Source: Acidobacteriota bacterium
GTDB lineage: Bacteria; Acidobacteriota; Terriglobia; Terriglobales; SCQP01
DNA: 64,000 nucleotides
NCBI GenBank assembly: GCA_004299485.1
Contig: SCQP01000001.1
Coordinates: 248,001-312,000, forward strand
Direction: 5' to 3'
A model generated the notes under the pieces. It was not told the DNA's origin. It did not search any database and saw nothing but the letters and a program-made list of their open reading frames with translations. Shown piece by piece: positions 42,185 through 50,850 of this stretch (its first letter is position 1; each line of letters begins with the position of its first letter). A program made the translations under genes and the position numbers.

Positions 42185-43471
42185 ATGTCTGCATCGGCTA
42201 AGAATCAGTCTCCGCGTTTAGGTGTCCTGCTGGTCGGCATGGGCGCTATTTCGACAACGCTCGTGGCCGGGGTGGCGGCCGTCAGCCAGGGGATGGGGCG
42301 TCCGTTCGGGTCGCTCACCCAGTTGGCACAGGTGACGCCGCCGGGCGGAAAAAAGAGCGTGGCGCTGAGCGAGTACCTGAACCTGGTGCCGCTGGAGAAT
42401 CTGGTTTTTGGGGGATGGGATATTCATCGGGGCAACGCCTACGAGATGGCAGTGGCGGCGGCGGTGCTGGAGCCGATGCAGTTGGCGGCGGTGAAGCCGG
42501 CGCTGGAGGCGGTGACGAGCATGCCGGGGATCCATGACGCCCAGTACAACCGGCGCGCGGAAGGCAGCTTTGTGAAGCCGCAGACGAACAAATTCGAGCA
42601 GGCCGAGGCGCTGCGCGAGGACATCCGGGGCTTCAAGAAGAAGCACAACCTGGATGACGTGGTGGTGCTGTGGTGCGGATCGACGGAAGTGTTTCTGCCG
42701 ATTGGGCCGGCGCACCAGAACCTGAAGATTTTTGAGGCGGCGATGAAGGAAAACGAGCCTACCATCGCGCCCAGCATGATTTACGCCTACGCGTCGCTGC
42801 AAGAGAAGTGCAGCTTCGTGAACGCCACGCCGACGCTGACGGTGGATCTGCCGGTGATGATCGAGCTGGCGAAAGCGCAGGGCTGCCCGGTGAGCGGCAA
42901 AGACCTGAAAACGGGGCAGACGCTGCTGAAGACGATTCTGGCGCCGGGGATCAAGCAGCGGATGCTCGGCCTCGCGGGGTGGTTCTCGACCAACATTCTG
43001 GGCAATGGCGATGGCGCGACGCTGGACGATCCGGCGGCGTTCAAGACCAAGGAAGAGTCGAAGCTGTCGGCGCTGACGCACATCCTGCAGCCGGAGGCGT
43101 ATCCGGAGCTATACGGCAAGGTGTCGCACCAGGTGAAGATCAACTACTATCCGCCGCGCGGGGATAACAAGGAAAGCTGGGACAACATTGACATCATCGG
43201 CTGGCTGGGCTACCCGATGCAGATCAAGATCAACTTCCTGTGCCGCGACAGCATTCTGGCGGCGCCGCTGCTACTGGACCTGGCGCTGCTGAGCGAAGCG
43301 GCGAAACGGGCGGGGGAAGCGGGAGCGCTGGAATGGCTGGGCTTCTACTTCAAGAGTCCGCAGACGCTGCACGGCAAGCCGGAACATGATCTGGGGGCGC
43401 AGTATCAAATTCTCCAGAGCGCGTTTCATCGCCTGGCGCCGAAACTACAGGGAGCGACGGTCAGGGCGTAA
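42185..43471 (+). CDS. ino1: Myo-inositol-1-phosphate synthase-like (INO1)
   Basis: A 428-residue NAD-dependent enzyme that converts glucose 6-phosphate to myo-inositol 1-phosphate. The ATG at 42185 follows GGGAGGG at good spacing. Family features: LGVLLVGMGAISTTLVAGV (dinucleotide-binding), PLENLVFGGWDIHRGNAYE, GSTEVFLPIGPAHQNLK, SGKDLKTGQTLLKTILAPG with the catalytic Lys region, LGWFSTNILGNGDGATL-like motif (seen as AGWFSTNILGNGDG) and SKLSALTHILQP, then HQVKINYYPPRGDNKESWDN. In this cluster it would supply inositol phosphate; this is unusual beside ketosynthases. Confidence 0.9.
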   Translation: MSASAKNQSPRLGVLLVGMGAISTTLVAGVAAVSQGMGRPFGSLTQLAQVTPPGGKKSVALSEYLNLVPLENLVFGGWDIHRGNAYEMAVAAAVLEPMQLAAVKPALEAVTSMPGIHDAQYNRRAEGSFVKPQTNKFEQAEALREDIRGFKKKHNLDDVVVLWCGSTEVFLPIGPAHQNLKIFEAAMKENEPTIAPSMIYAYASLQEKCSFVNATPTLTVDLPVMIELAKAQGCPVSGKDLKTGQTLLKTILAPGIKQRMLGLAGWFSTNILGNGDGATLDDPAAFKTKEESKLSALTHILQPEAYPELYGKVSHQVKINYYPPRGDNKESWDNIDIIGWLGYPMQIKINFLCRDSILAAPLLLDLALLSEAAKRAGEAGALEWLGFYFKSPQTLHGKPEHDLGAQYQILQSAFHRLAPKLQGATVRA

Positions 43472-43482
43472 GTACGTAGAAC

Positions 43483-43515
43483 AGTGGCTAGTGGCTAGTG
43501 GTTAGTGGCTAGTCA
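43483..43515. repeat. TAGTGGC heptads then AAGGCTCGGG
   Basis: Heptads AGTGGCTAGTGGCTAGTGG and so on followed by TCAAGGCTCGGGAG, just upstream of the enoyl reductase gene. Same composite as 32247-32287. Confidence 0.7.
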
Positions 43516-43542
43516 AGGCTCGGGAGATGGGGAGAACTGCGA

Positions 43543-44310
43543 ATGACGGATGGGTTGACGGGGAAGATTGCGCTGGTGACGGGGGCGGCGCGGGGGATCG
43601 GGCGCGCGATCGCGCTGCGGCTCGCGCGCGGGGGCGCGGATGTCGTCGTCAACTACGTCACTAGCGCGGAGGAAGCCCGCTCGCTGGCCGGGGAGATCCG
43701 GGGGATCGGGCGGCGGGCGGAAATCGTCAGCGCCGATGCGACCAGCACGGAGGGGATTGCCGCAATATTCGGGGCCGTCAAGGAACATTTTGGGGCCCTG
43801 GACATTTTTATTAACAACGCCATCGACGTCGGGACCTATGGGCCGGTGATGCGGCAGCGGCTGGCGGGGTGGGACCACACCGTCAACGGCAATACCAACG
43901 CGCTGCTGTTGAGCGCACAGAAGGCGGTGCCGCTGATGAAGGGACGGCGGGGGAAGATTCTGAGCCTGTCGAGCCTGGGGTCGCAGTACTACATTCCCGG
44001 GTATGCCTCGATCGGCGTGACCAAGGCGGCGACCGAGGCGCTAACGCGGTATATGGCGGTGGAGTTGGGCAAAGAAGGCATTAATTGCAATACGCTTTCG
44101 GGCGGACCGATTGACACCGAGTCGCTGCGGCGGTTTGCCAACTTTCAGCAGATGAAGGAAGCGTGCGAGAATCTATCGCCGGCGGGCCGGATCGGGACGC
44201 CGGAGGATCTGGCGGAAGTGGCGGCGTTTTTGTGTTCGGATGCCGCCAATTGGATATACGGACAGACCATTATTGCCGACGGGGGTCTGTCGCTGTTGAG
44301 CGTCGGCTAA
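43543..44310 (+). CDS. FabL-like enoyl-ACP reductase (SDR)
   Basis: A 255-residue short-chain dehydrogenase. Besides the general motifs (TGAARGIGRAIALRLARGG, INNAID) it carries features that fit FabL: LSLSSLGSQYYIPGYASIGVTKAA, LTRYMAVELGKEGINCNTLSGGPIDTESL, and GQTIIADGGLSLL. FabL reduces trans-2-enoyl-ACP with NADPH, so the cluster can probably saturate double bonds, at least in part. The Tyr and Lys of the active site are in YYIPGYASIGVTK. GGGGAG precedes the ATG. The alternative is a FabG-type ketoreductase; FabG is separately present downstream. Confidence 0.78.
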   Translation: MTDGLTGKIALVTGAARGIGRAIALRLARGGADVVVNYVTSAEEARSLAGEIRGIGRRAEIVSADATSTEGIAAIFGAVKEHFGALDIFINNAIDVGTYGPVMRQRLAGWDHTVNGNTNALLLSAQKAVPLMKGRRGKILSLSSLGSQYYIPGYASIGVTKAATEALTRYMAVELGKEGINCNTLSGGPIDTESLRRFANFQQMKEACENLSPAGRIGTPEDLAEVAAFLCSDAANWIYGQTIIADGGLSLLSVG

Positions 44311-44334
44311 CCACGTTCACCCAGCAAGGAGCTC

Positions 44335-44826
44335 ATGCCTATGCCTGAAATCAGTGCCAATGAAAACGAAGTCCTCAAAATCCGGGAAACCGCCGATCAC
44401 GTGCTGGCCAGCCGCCACGACGAGATTCTGGGCACGGTGCGCAGCGCCGTGGCCGAGGTGCTGGGGCGCGAGGAAAACGAAGTGCAGGCTAACAGCAGCC
44501 TGATGAATGATCTGAATGCGGAATCGCTCGACTTTCTGGACTTGCTGTTCCGGCTGGAGTCGGCGTTCGGCATCAAGATTCCGCGCGGCGGGATTCAGCG
44601 GGCGACGCAGGGGTCGCTGACCGACGCCGAGTTTCAACAGAACGGGCTGCTGACGGAAGCGGCGCTGGACCGGCTGCGGGTGCTGATGCCGGAAGTCACT
44701 CCGGGCAAGCTGAAGACCGGCTTGACGTCGCGGGAGATTCCGGCGCTGTTCACGCCGGAGACCTTCGCGCGGCTGGTGGCGTGGCGGATCGGGGAGATGG
44801 AGGCGGAGAAGGCGGCGGCGAAGTAG
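44335..44826 (+). CDS. Acyl carrier protein with long C-terminal extension
   Basis: A 163-residue carrier protein, about twice the usual ACP length. The phosphopantetheine attachment Ser64 is in LMNDLNAESLDFLDLLFRLE, a clear carrier motif (D-x-ESLD in place of DSLD), followed by AFGIKIPRGG as helix III. The extension (residues about 90-163) contains LLTEAALDRLRVLMPEV and TPETFARLVAWRIGEME and is not recognised. AAGGAG lies upstream; a second in-frame ATG at 44341 has better spacing. It would hold the growing acyl chain for the ketosynthases that follow. Confidence 0.85.
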   Translation: MPMPEISANENEVLKIRETADHVLASRHDEILGTVRSAVAEVLGREENEVQANSSLMNDLNAESLDFLDLLFRLESAFGIKIPRGGIQRATQGSLTDAEFQQNGLLTEAALDRLRVLMPEVTPGKLKTGLTSREIPALFTPETFARLVAWRIGEMEAEKAAAK

Positions 44827-44828
44827 CG

Positions 44829-44870
44829 AGAGGGAAGAGGGAAGAGGGAAAAGGGAAAAGGGAAGAGGGG
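44829..44870. repeat. AGAGGGA heptad array
   Basis: AGAGGGA x3, AAAGGGA x2, AGAGGGG: six 7-bp units in the 62-bp gap between the carrier protein and the dehydratase. It is purine-only and could also act as a run of Shine-Dalgarno-like sequence. Confidence 0.75.
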
Positions 44871-44885
44871 GCGGGCTCTGGGGCC

Positions 44886-45395
44886 ATGCGGTATCTGCTG
44901 CTCGATCGAATCAGTGAGTTGAAGCCGGGGTCGCACGCGGTGGGGTCGAAGTGTGTCGCCATGACCGAAGACTACTTCAACGACCACTTCCCTGCTTTTC
45001 CCGTGGTGCCGGGGGTGCTGCTGGTGGAGGCCATGGCACAGCTTGCGGGGCGGCTGATCAGCTATTCGGTGGAGACGGACGGGGGCTCGCGGGTGCTGCC
45101 GGTGCTACTGGGGATTGAGAAAGCCAGGTTCCGGAAGTTTGTCAGGCCGGGAGATACGGTGGAAGTGCGGGCGGAAATAATTGGACTCGTCGATGGCGCG
45201 GGACGGTGCCGCTGCACGGCGAAAGTGGGCGGCAAAGCGGTGGCGTCGGCAGAACTGATGCTGGGGTATGACACGGGGCAAAACCAGGTGATTCCGCCGG
45301 CGTCGCGGGCCACGCTCGATGCCTGGGCGGAAAACATCAACCGGACGCTGATGGAGGGCTGCACGATACTGGCGCCGGAAGGAGAGCCGGTATGA
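44886..45395 (+). CDS. FabA/FabZ-like 3-hydroxyacyl-ACP dehydratase
   Basis: A 169-residue hotdog-fold protein. The catalytic His is in YFNDHFPAFPVVPGVLLVEAMAQLAG, the FabZ signature (HFP...PGVLxxEAxAQ). VLLGIEKARFRKFVRPGDTVEVRAEI is the second conserved block. It should remove water from 3-hydroxyacyl-ACP to give the 2-enoyl thioester. The ATG at 44886 is chosen because the upstream frame is repeat-coded. The stop overlaps the next gene as ATGA. It is longer than FabZ (about 150 residues) by a C-terminal segment DAWAENINRTLMEGCTIL. Confidence 0.88.
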   Translation: MRYLLLDRISELKPGSHAVGSKCVAMTEDYFNDHFPAFPVVPGVLLVEAMAQLAGRLISYSVETDGGSRVLPVLLGIEKARFRKFVRPGDTVEVRAEIIGLVDGAGRCRCTAKVGGKAVASAELMLGYDTGQNQVIPPASRATLDAWAENINRTLMEGCTILAPEGEPV

Positions 45396-46684
45396 GCGAG
45401 CGGCGCGTGGTAGTGACGGGGTTGGGGGCGATTACGCCGCTGGGGCATACCGTGGCGGAGACGTGGGCGGGGCTGCGCGCGGGGCGGTGCGGGATTGGGC
45501 CGCTGACGCTGTTTGACGCCTCCACGTTTGAGACGCGGATTGGCGGCGAGGTGAAGGACTTCCAGCCGGAGAAGGTGCGGGAGCTGGTGCAGCGGGAGGG
45601 CCGGCAGGAGATCGCCGAAGCGCTGGACCGGAAGAACTCGTTTGGCTGGGTGGCGGCGCGGGAAGCGTTTGCCGACGCCGGGCTGACGCCGGGATCGAAG
45701 GATGCCGAGCCGCGGCGGCTGGGCATATCGCTGGGCACGGAGGGGCGGCGGGACAGTTTGCTGCCGGAGCTGGCGGAGCGGAAGCTGCGGCCAGCGGATG
45801 TGGCGGCGCGGCGGAAGGCGCTGGCGGAAGTGCCGTCGTGGGAGTACTTGCGGTACTCGCCGTATGGGCTGGGCTACATTCTGGCGGCGGAGTTCGAGGC
45901 GCGGGGGCCGATTACGACGATTTCGACGGCCTGCACGTCGAGCTCGCAGGCGCTGGGGTATGCGCTGGATGCGATCCGGAGCGGAGCGGCGGATGTGATG
46001 CTGGCGGGCGGAGCGGAATGCCTGATGGAGCCGACGATGGTGGCGGGCTTCATTCTGCTGGGGGCGTTGTCGAAGAACAACGACCATCCGCTGCAGGCGT
46101 CGCGGCCGTTTGACCGGGAACGGGATGGGTTTGTGCTGGCCGAAGGCGGGGCGATGCTGATTCTGGAAGAAGCCGAGCACGCGCGGCGGCGGGGAGCGCG
46201 GGTTTACGCCGAGCTGGCGGGGTTTGGGATGTCGATCAACGCCTACCGGATTACGGATATGCCGCCGGATGGGCAAGGGCCGATGCTGGCGATGAAGGCG
46301 GCGCTGGCGGATGCGGAAATTACTCCCGGCGACGTGGATTATGTGAATGCGCACGGCACCTCGACGCTGCAGAACGATTCCAGCGAGACGGCAGCGATCA
46401 AGCGCAGCCTGGGGGAGCGGGCGTACAAGATTCCGGTGAGCTCGACCAAGTCGATGACGGGGCACATGGTCAATGCCGCGGGCGCGATTGAGGCGCTGAT
46501 TGCGGTGAAGACAATTGTCGAGAGCTATGTGCCGCCGACGATCAACTACGAGCACCCGGACCCGGTATGCGACCTGGACTACGTGGCCAACCGGGGACGC
46601 GAGCAGAAGGTGCGCACGGTGATGTCGAATTCGTTTGGGTTTGGCGGCTCCAATGGAAGCCTGGTGCTGCGGGCGTATGAGTAA
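45392..46684 (+). CDS. Beta-ketoacyl-ACP synthase 1 (FabF-type), active-site complete
   Basis: A 430-residue condensing enzyme. The catalytic triad is intact: Cys181 in ISTACTSSSQALGYAL, His321 in YVNAHGTSTLQND, and His358 in STKSMTGHMVNAAGA with Lys353. The start GTGLGAITPLGHTVAE-type motif and the glycine-rich NSFGFGGSNGSLVL end are FabF-like. It should extend ACP-bound chains with malonyl-ACP. It overlaps the dehydratase by 4 nt and the next ketosynthase by 8 nt, so it is probably expressed in equal amount with the Cys-less partner, as in KS-CLF pairs. Confidence 0.93.
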   Translation: MSERRVVVTGLGAITPLGHTVAETWAGLRAGRCGIGPLTLFDASTFETRIGGEVKDFQPEKVRELVQREGRQEIAEALDRKNSFGWVAAREAFADAGLTPGSKDAEPRRLGISLGTEGRRDSLLPELAERKLRPADVAARRKALAEVPSWEYLRYSPYGLGYILAAEFEARGPITTISTACTSSSQALGYALDAIRSGAADVMLAGGAECLMEPTMVAGFILLGALSKNNDHPLQASRPFDRERDGFVLAEGGAMLILEEAEHARRRGARVYAELAGFGMSINAYRITDMPPDGQGPMLAMKAALADAEITPGDVDYVNAHGTSTLQNDSSETAAIKRSLGERAYKIPVSSTKSMTGHMVNAAGAIEALIAVKTIVESYVPPTINYEHPDPVCDLDYVANRGREQKVRTVMSNSFGFGGSNGSLVLRAYE

Positions 46685-47975
46685 GACGAAGCGCAGAGTT
46701 GCGATCACAGGCGCCGGGGCGGTTTCGCCGCTGGGGAATGCCGTGACGGAGATCTGGGCGGCGCTGCGGGCGGGCACGAGCGGTGTGGGGACGGTGCCGC
46801 ACATGTCGCTGGAGGCGTACCGGACGCATGTGGGCGGGGCGGTGCGGGACTTTCAGCCGCGCAAATATATCCGCGATCCCAAGACGCTGAAGCTGATGAC
46901 GCGGCCGGTGCGGCTGGGGGTGGCGGCGCTGGAGCTGGCGGTGCAGGACGCCGGACTGGACGAAACGCGCGCGGGGCTGGCGCCGGAGCGGGTGGGCAGC
47001 TATGTGGGTTCGCCGGGCCACGCGGGCGACCGCGATGAATTGCTGCCGGCGCTGGATTTGTCGTACGGCGCGGACGGACTCGACCTGAAGCGGTTTGGCG
47101 CCGACGGAATTCCGATCATTAACCCGCTGTGGCTGCTGAAGAGCCTGGCCAACCTGGGACTGTATTTCGTCAGCATGCGACTGGGAGCGCAGGGGCCGAA
47201 CGCCAATATCTGCATGTCGGGTGCGGGCGGGACGATGGCGGTGGGGCAGGCGTTTCAAGCGGTGCGCAGCGGACGGGTGGATATGGCGCTGGCGGGCGGG
47301 TACGAATCGCTGCTCGATGAGGAACGGCTGGAGAGTTTTGAGCCGACCGGGCTGCTCTACGTAGGCGACGGAATGGGGCCGGGGGCGAGCCGTCCGTTTG
47401 ACCGGGACCGGGCGGGGTTTGTGGTAGCGGAGGGCGGCGCATTCGTGGTGCTGGAAGAGTTGGAGCATGCACGGGCGCGGGGCGCAAAGATTTACGGCGA
47501 AGTGTGTGGCTATGGCAGCGCCAGCAGCGGCGTACCCGAGCGGCCGAACGATACCGCCGCGGCGTACGAGGCGGCGATGGAAGCGGCGCTGGCGGATGCG
47601 GGCATGGACGCGGCGGAAGTGGGCGGCATTTACGCGCATGGAATGGCGAATGCGGTGGGCGACCGGGCGGAGGCGGAAGCGATGGCGCAGCTTCTGGGCG
47701 GACGGAAGAGCCAGACGCCGGTGACGGCGATCAAGTCACTGACCGGCAACCTGCTGGCGGGTTCGGGGCCGCTGGAACTGATTGGAGCGCTGGGAGCGTT
47801 CGGCGCGGAGGGATTCATTCCGGCGATTTTGAATTGCGAGCACCCGGATCCGGATCTGGGGCTGGATTTTGTGCGTGGCGAAGCGCGCACGGGATCGTTC
47901 CGCCACCTGCTGCTGAATGCCAGCGGTTTGGGGGGCAATGCAGCTTCGTTAGTTGTGGACCACCCCGTTGACTGA
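46677..47975 (+). CDS. Ketosynthase-like protein lacking the active Cys (CLF-like)
   Basis: A 432-residue thiolase-fold protein that aligns end to end with ketosynthase 1. Where the nucleophile should be, the sequence reads ICMSGAGGTMAVGQ, with Gly182 replacing Cys181; His321 (YAHGMANAVG) and Lys353 (AIKSLTGN) remain, but the second His is Asn358. This fits a chain-length factor or other non-condensing partner. ATG 46677 overlaps the ketosynthase 1 stop by 8 nt. A decarboxylase-type KSQ is less likely because the residue is Gly rather than Gln. Confidence 0.88.
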   Translation: MSKTKRRVAITGAGAVSPLGNAVTEIWAALRAGTSGVGTVPHMSLEAYRTHVGGAVRDFQPRKYIRDPKTLKLMTRPVRLGVAALELAVQDAGLDETRAGLAPERVGSYVGSPGHAGDRDELLPALDLSYGADGLDLKRFGADGIPIINPLWLLKSLANLGLYFVSMRLGAQGPNANICMSGAGGTMAVGQAFQAVRSGRVDMALAGGYESLLDEERLESFEPTGLLYVGDGMGPGASRPFDRDRAGFVVAEGGAFVVLEELEHARARGAKIYGEVCGYGSASSGVPERPNDTAAAYEAAMEAALADAGMDAAEVGGIYAHGMANAVGDRAEAEAMAQLLGGRKSQTPVTAIKSLTGNLLAGSGPLELIGALGAFGAEGFIPAILNCEHPDPDLGLDFVRGEARTGSFRHLLLNASGLGGNAASLVVDHPVD

Positions 47976-48714
47976 GCGGTTACAGGGACAGGCGGTGCTG
48001 GTGACGGGCGCGAGCCGGGGGATCGGGCGGGCGATTGCGCTGCGCGTGGCGAGTGAAGGCGCGCGGGTGGGGGTGAACTACCGCGCCGGCGCGGAGGCGG
48101 CGCAGGGCGTGGTCGAGGAGATTACGCACAAGGGCGGGACGGCGGTGGCATTGCCGGGCGACGTGGCGGATGCGGCGTCGGCCCAGGCGCTGGTGGCGGC
48201 AGCGCGGGAGAAGCTGGGGGGACTGGACGGGCTGGTGAACAACGCCGGCATCGTGCGCGACAACCTGCTGCTGGGGATGGAGGAGCAGGAGTGGGGCGAC
48301 GTGCTGGGAACGAATTTGACGGGCATGTTCCATTGCTGCCAGGCGGCGGCGAAGCTCATGGTGCGGCAGCGGCACGGGCGGATTGTGAATTTGTCATCCA
48401 CGTGCGGCGAGCGGCCAAACCGGGGACAGGTGAATTATGCCGCGGCCAAAGGCGGCGTGAACGCATTGACCAAGGCGCTGGCGCAGGAGCTGGCGCCGCG
48501 CAACATTACCGTGAACGCGGTGGCGCCGGGGATGATTGAAACCGAAATGAGCGCGAACGTGCGGGCGCTGGCGAGCGAACAGATTCTGGCCGCGATTGCG
48601 CTGAAGCGGTATGGGCAGCCGGAAGACGTGGCAGCGGCGGTGGCGTTTTTGCTCTCGGCGGATGCAGGCTACATCACCGGACACATTCTGAATGTGGATG
48701 GAGGACTGGCGTGA
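47968..48714 (+). CDS. 3-oxoacyl-ACP reductase, FabG-type
   Basis: A 248-residue SDR ketoreductase. TTG 47968 (LTERLQGQAVLVTGASRGIGRAIAL) overlaps the previous stop by 8 nt; a TTG at 47953 is an alternative. NNAGIVRDNLLLGM, LSSTCGERPNRGQVNYAAAKGGV (Tyr and Lys of the active site) and AVAPGMIETEM, GHILNVDGGLA match FabG. It would reduce the 3-keto group after each condensation using NADPH. It sits between the CLF-like gene and the truncated ketosynthase. Confidence 0.92.
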   Translation: MTERLQGQAVLVTGASRGIGRAIALRVASEGARVGVNYRAGAEAAQGVVEEITHKGGTAVALPGDVADAASAQALVAAAREKLGGLDGLVNNAGIVRDNLLLGMEEQEWGDVLGTNLTGMFHCCQAAAKLMVRQRHGRIVNLSSTCGERPNRGQVNYAAAKGGVNALTKALAQELAPRNITVNAVAPGMIETEMSANVRALASEQILAAIALKRYGQPEDVAAAVAFLLSADAGYITGHILNVDGGLA

Positions 48715-49601
48715 GGCGCGAGCGGCAACGGGTGGTGGTGACCGGGCTGGGCGCGTTTTCGCCGGGCGGACTGGGCGTGGAAGCGTACCGGCGCTGGCTG
48801 CCGGCGCGGCATACGGCGAGCGATCTGCGGGTACCGGAGTTTGATGCGGCGGTGTTCATCCGCAACCCGCGGCGGCTGCGGACCATGCACCGGAGCTTTC
48901 AGTTGGCGACGGCGGCGGCGGTGATGGCGATGGAAGCGGCGGGAATGCCGAAGGAGGCCGAAGCCGGGGGCCTGGAAGCGATGGGCATCGCGCCCGAGCG
49001 CGCCGGGCTGGCGACGGCGATGGCGGATATTTCGCCGGTGACGGCGGATCTGCTGCGCGTGCTGGCGACGGTGGCGGGGGAGATGGGACGCGGGCCGAAT
49101 GGCTATGCGCAATTTGCAGAGGTAGGGGCGCGGGAGCTGCATCCGTTCCGGCGGCTGGCGCTGCTGGCGAATATGGCGGCGGGGCACACTTCCCTGCTGT
49201 TGAATATGCAGGGACCGGGATTTTCGTTTACCTCAGGCGCGGGCGCGGGGATGCAGACGGTTACGGAATGTTTCTGGACGGTGGCGGAAGGGCGCGCGGA
49301 CCTGATGCTGGCGCAGTCGGCGAGCTCGCCGGAGCAGTCGTACAACAGCACGCAGCAACCGGAAATCAGCGGCGCGGTGGTGCTGGAGTCGGGGGCGAGC
49401 GCGGAGCGGCGGGGCGCGACGGTGATTGCGGAAATTGTGGCCGGTGAGGAACGGACGCCGGCGGCGCCCGCCGGGATGGAACCGGCGCCGGAGCTGATGG
49501 CGGCGCTCATGCGGCTCGCGGAGAACGGACCGGTGGTCGCGCTCACTGAGCTGGCACGGGCGGCGGCGGAAGCACCGGCGATGATCGAGGTGCATAAATA
49601 A
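48711..49601 (+). CDS. Truncated ketosynthase-like protein without active Cys
   Basis: A 296-residue protein with a ketosynthase N-terminal half (RVVVTGLGAFSPGGLGVEAYRR, MQGPGFSFTSGAGAGMQTVTE) in which no Cys occurs at the nucleophile position, then RADLMLAQSASSPEQSYNSTQ. The second half of the fold is missing, including both catalytic His residues; the end is a short Ala/Glu-rich tail. GTG 48711 overlaps the fabG stop as GTGA. The clean frame and coupling argue that it is kept under selection, perhaps as a structural subunit, but it could also be a decaying duplicate. Confidence 0.75.
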   Translation: MRRERQRVVVTGLGAFSPGGLGVEAYRRWLPARHTASDLRVPEFDAAVFIRNPRRLRTMHRSFQLATAAAVMAMEAAGMPKEAEAGGLEAMGIAPERAGLATAMADISPVTADLLRVLATVAGEMGRGPNGYAQFAEVGARELHPFRRLALLANMAAGHTSLLLNMQGPGFSFTSGAGAGMQTVTECFWTVAEGRADLMLAQSASSPEQSYNSTQQPEISGAVVLESGASAERRGATVIAEIVAGEERTPAAPAGMEPAPELMAALMRLAENGPVVALTELARAAAEAPAMIEVHK

Positions 49602-49602
49602 A

Positions 49603-50847
49603 ATGCCGCGCTGCGTGGTAACGGGGGTGGGGGTGGTATCGCCGCTGGGGTGCGGGCTGGAGGCGAACCGCGCGGGACTGGAGCGCGGAGTGAACGGGAT
49701 CATTCCGCTGCGGGCGTTTCCGGCGCAGGGGTTTCCGATTTCGTGCGCGGGCGAGGTGTGCGACGAGCGCATTCCGGCGGGGGCGGCGCGGATGGAAGCC
49801 ATGGCGCTGTGGGCGCTGGGAGAGGCGCTGGCGATGGCGGCGTTGCCGCCGGCGGCGCCGCAGGCGGAACGGGCGATTTCGTTCGCTATTGGCAAGGCGA
49901 CGCTGGAGCTGGATCCGCTGGCGCAGCGTTGTGCGGAGGATGCGGCGCGGCTGGGGCTGGAGCAGCTCGATCCCGAGAATCTGCTGCGGCATTTTCCGGA
50001 CCTGGAGCAGCACCGGAATTACTACGACATCAGCGCGGTGCTGGAGCGGCTGGCGGCGCGGGCGGGGGTGGGCGGCGCGCGCTACTCCTGCTACACGGCG
50101 TGCGCCAGCGGGAATGACGCCATCGGACTGGGCAAGCGGCTGATCGAGCGGGGCGAGGCGGAGGTGGTGATTGCGGGCGGGACCGACTCGCAGGTGCATC
50201 CGCTGAGCATGCTGGAGTACGAGATGCTGTCGGCGCTGTCACGGGAGCCGGCGGCGACGGCGTGCCGTCCGTTTGACCGTAAGCGCAGTGGGTTTGTGGT
50301 GGGCGAAGGCGCGGCGGTGCTGGTGCTGGAAGCGGCGGAGCACGCACGCGCGCGCGGGGCGCGGGTGCTGGCGGAGCTGGCCGGATATGGAAGCTCGATG
50401 GACGCCTACGGGCTGACGAAGTGCCATCCCAAAGGGCGCGGGGCGGCGCAGTCGATCCGGGTGGCGCTGGCGGATGCGGACCTGGCGCCGGGCGACATTG
50501 ACTACTTGAACGCGCACGGGACGGGAACGCTGCTGAACGATCAGTCGGAGGCGGCGGCGATTCATGACGTCTGGGGCGCGGATACGGCGCGGCTGCCAGT
50601 GAGTTCGACCAAGGGGATGACCGGACATCTGCTGATTGCGGCCTCGGCGGTGGAGGCGGTGTTCAGCCTGATCGCGCTGGAGGAGCACCTGCTGCCGCCC
50701 AATCTCAACTACGCGAATCCGGATCCGGAGTGCGAGTTGAATCTCATTACGGCGCCGGGCACGCGTGCAGCGCTGCGGACGGTGATGTCGAACGGGTTTG
50801 GATTTGGAGGGCAGAATTCGAGTTTGATTCTGCGGTTACCGGCATAA
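49603..50847 (+). CDS. Beta-ketoacyl-ACP synthase 2 (FabF-type), active-site complete
   Basis: A 414-residue condensing enzyme with Cys167 (SCYTACASGNDAIGLG), His305 (LNAHGTGTLLND) and His342 (STKGMTGHLLIAA), Lys337. FKRK-like DRKRSGFVVGEGAAVLVLE and NGFGFGGQNSSLIL are typical. It shares only moderate likeness with ketosynthase 1, so the two probably differ in chain length or substrate. It begins 1 bp after the truncated paralogue and ends 3 bp before the second ligase gene. Confidence 0.93.
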   Translation: MPRCVVTGVGVVSPLGCGLEANRAGLERGVNGIIPLRAFPAQGFPISCAGEVCDERIPAGAARMEAMALWALGEALAMAALPPAAPQAERAISFAIGKATLELDPLAQRCAEDAARLGLEQLDPENLLRHFPDLEQHRNYYDISAVLERLAARAGVGGARYSCYTACASGNDAIGLGKRLIERGEAEVVIAGGTDSQVHPLSMLEYEMLSALSREPAATACRPFDRKRSGFVVGEGAAVLVLEAAEHARARGARVLAELAGYGSSMDAYGLTKCHPKGRGAAQSIRVALADADLAPGDIDYLNAHGTGTLLNDQSEAAAIHDVWGADTARLPVSSTKGMTGHLLIAASAVEAVFSLIALEEHLLPPNLNYANPDPECELNLITAPGTRAALRTVMSNGFGFGGQNSSLILRLPA

Positions 50848-50850
50848 GCC

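Noticed and set aside
45392-50847. Primary-metabolism fab operon
   Set aside because: Four ketosynthase-like genes with two lacking the active Cys, two ligases, MIPS and an aminotransferase, and no fabD, fabH or plsX, fit a specialised pathway better.
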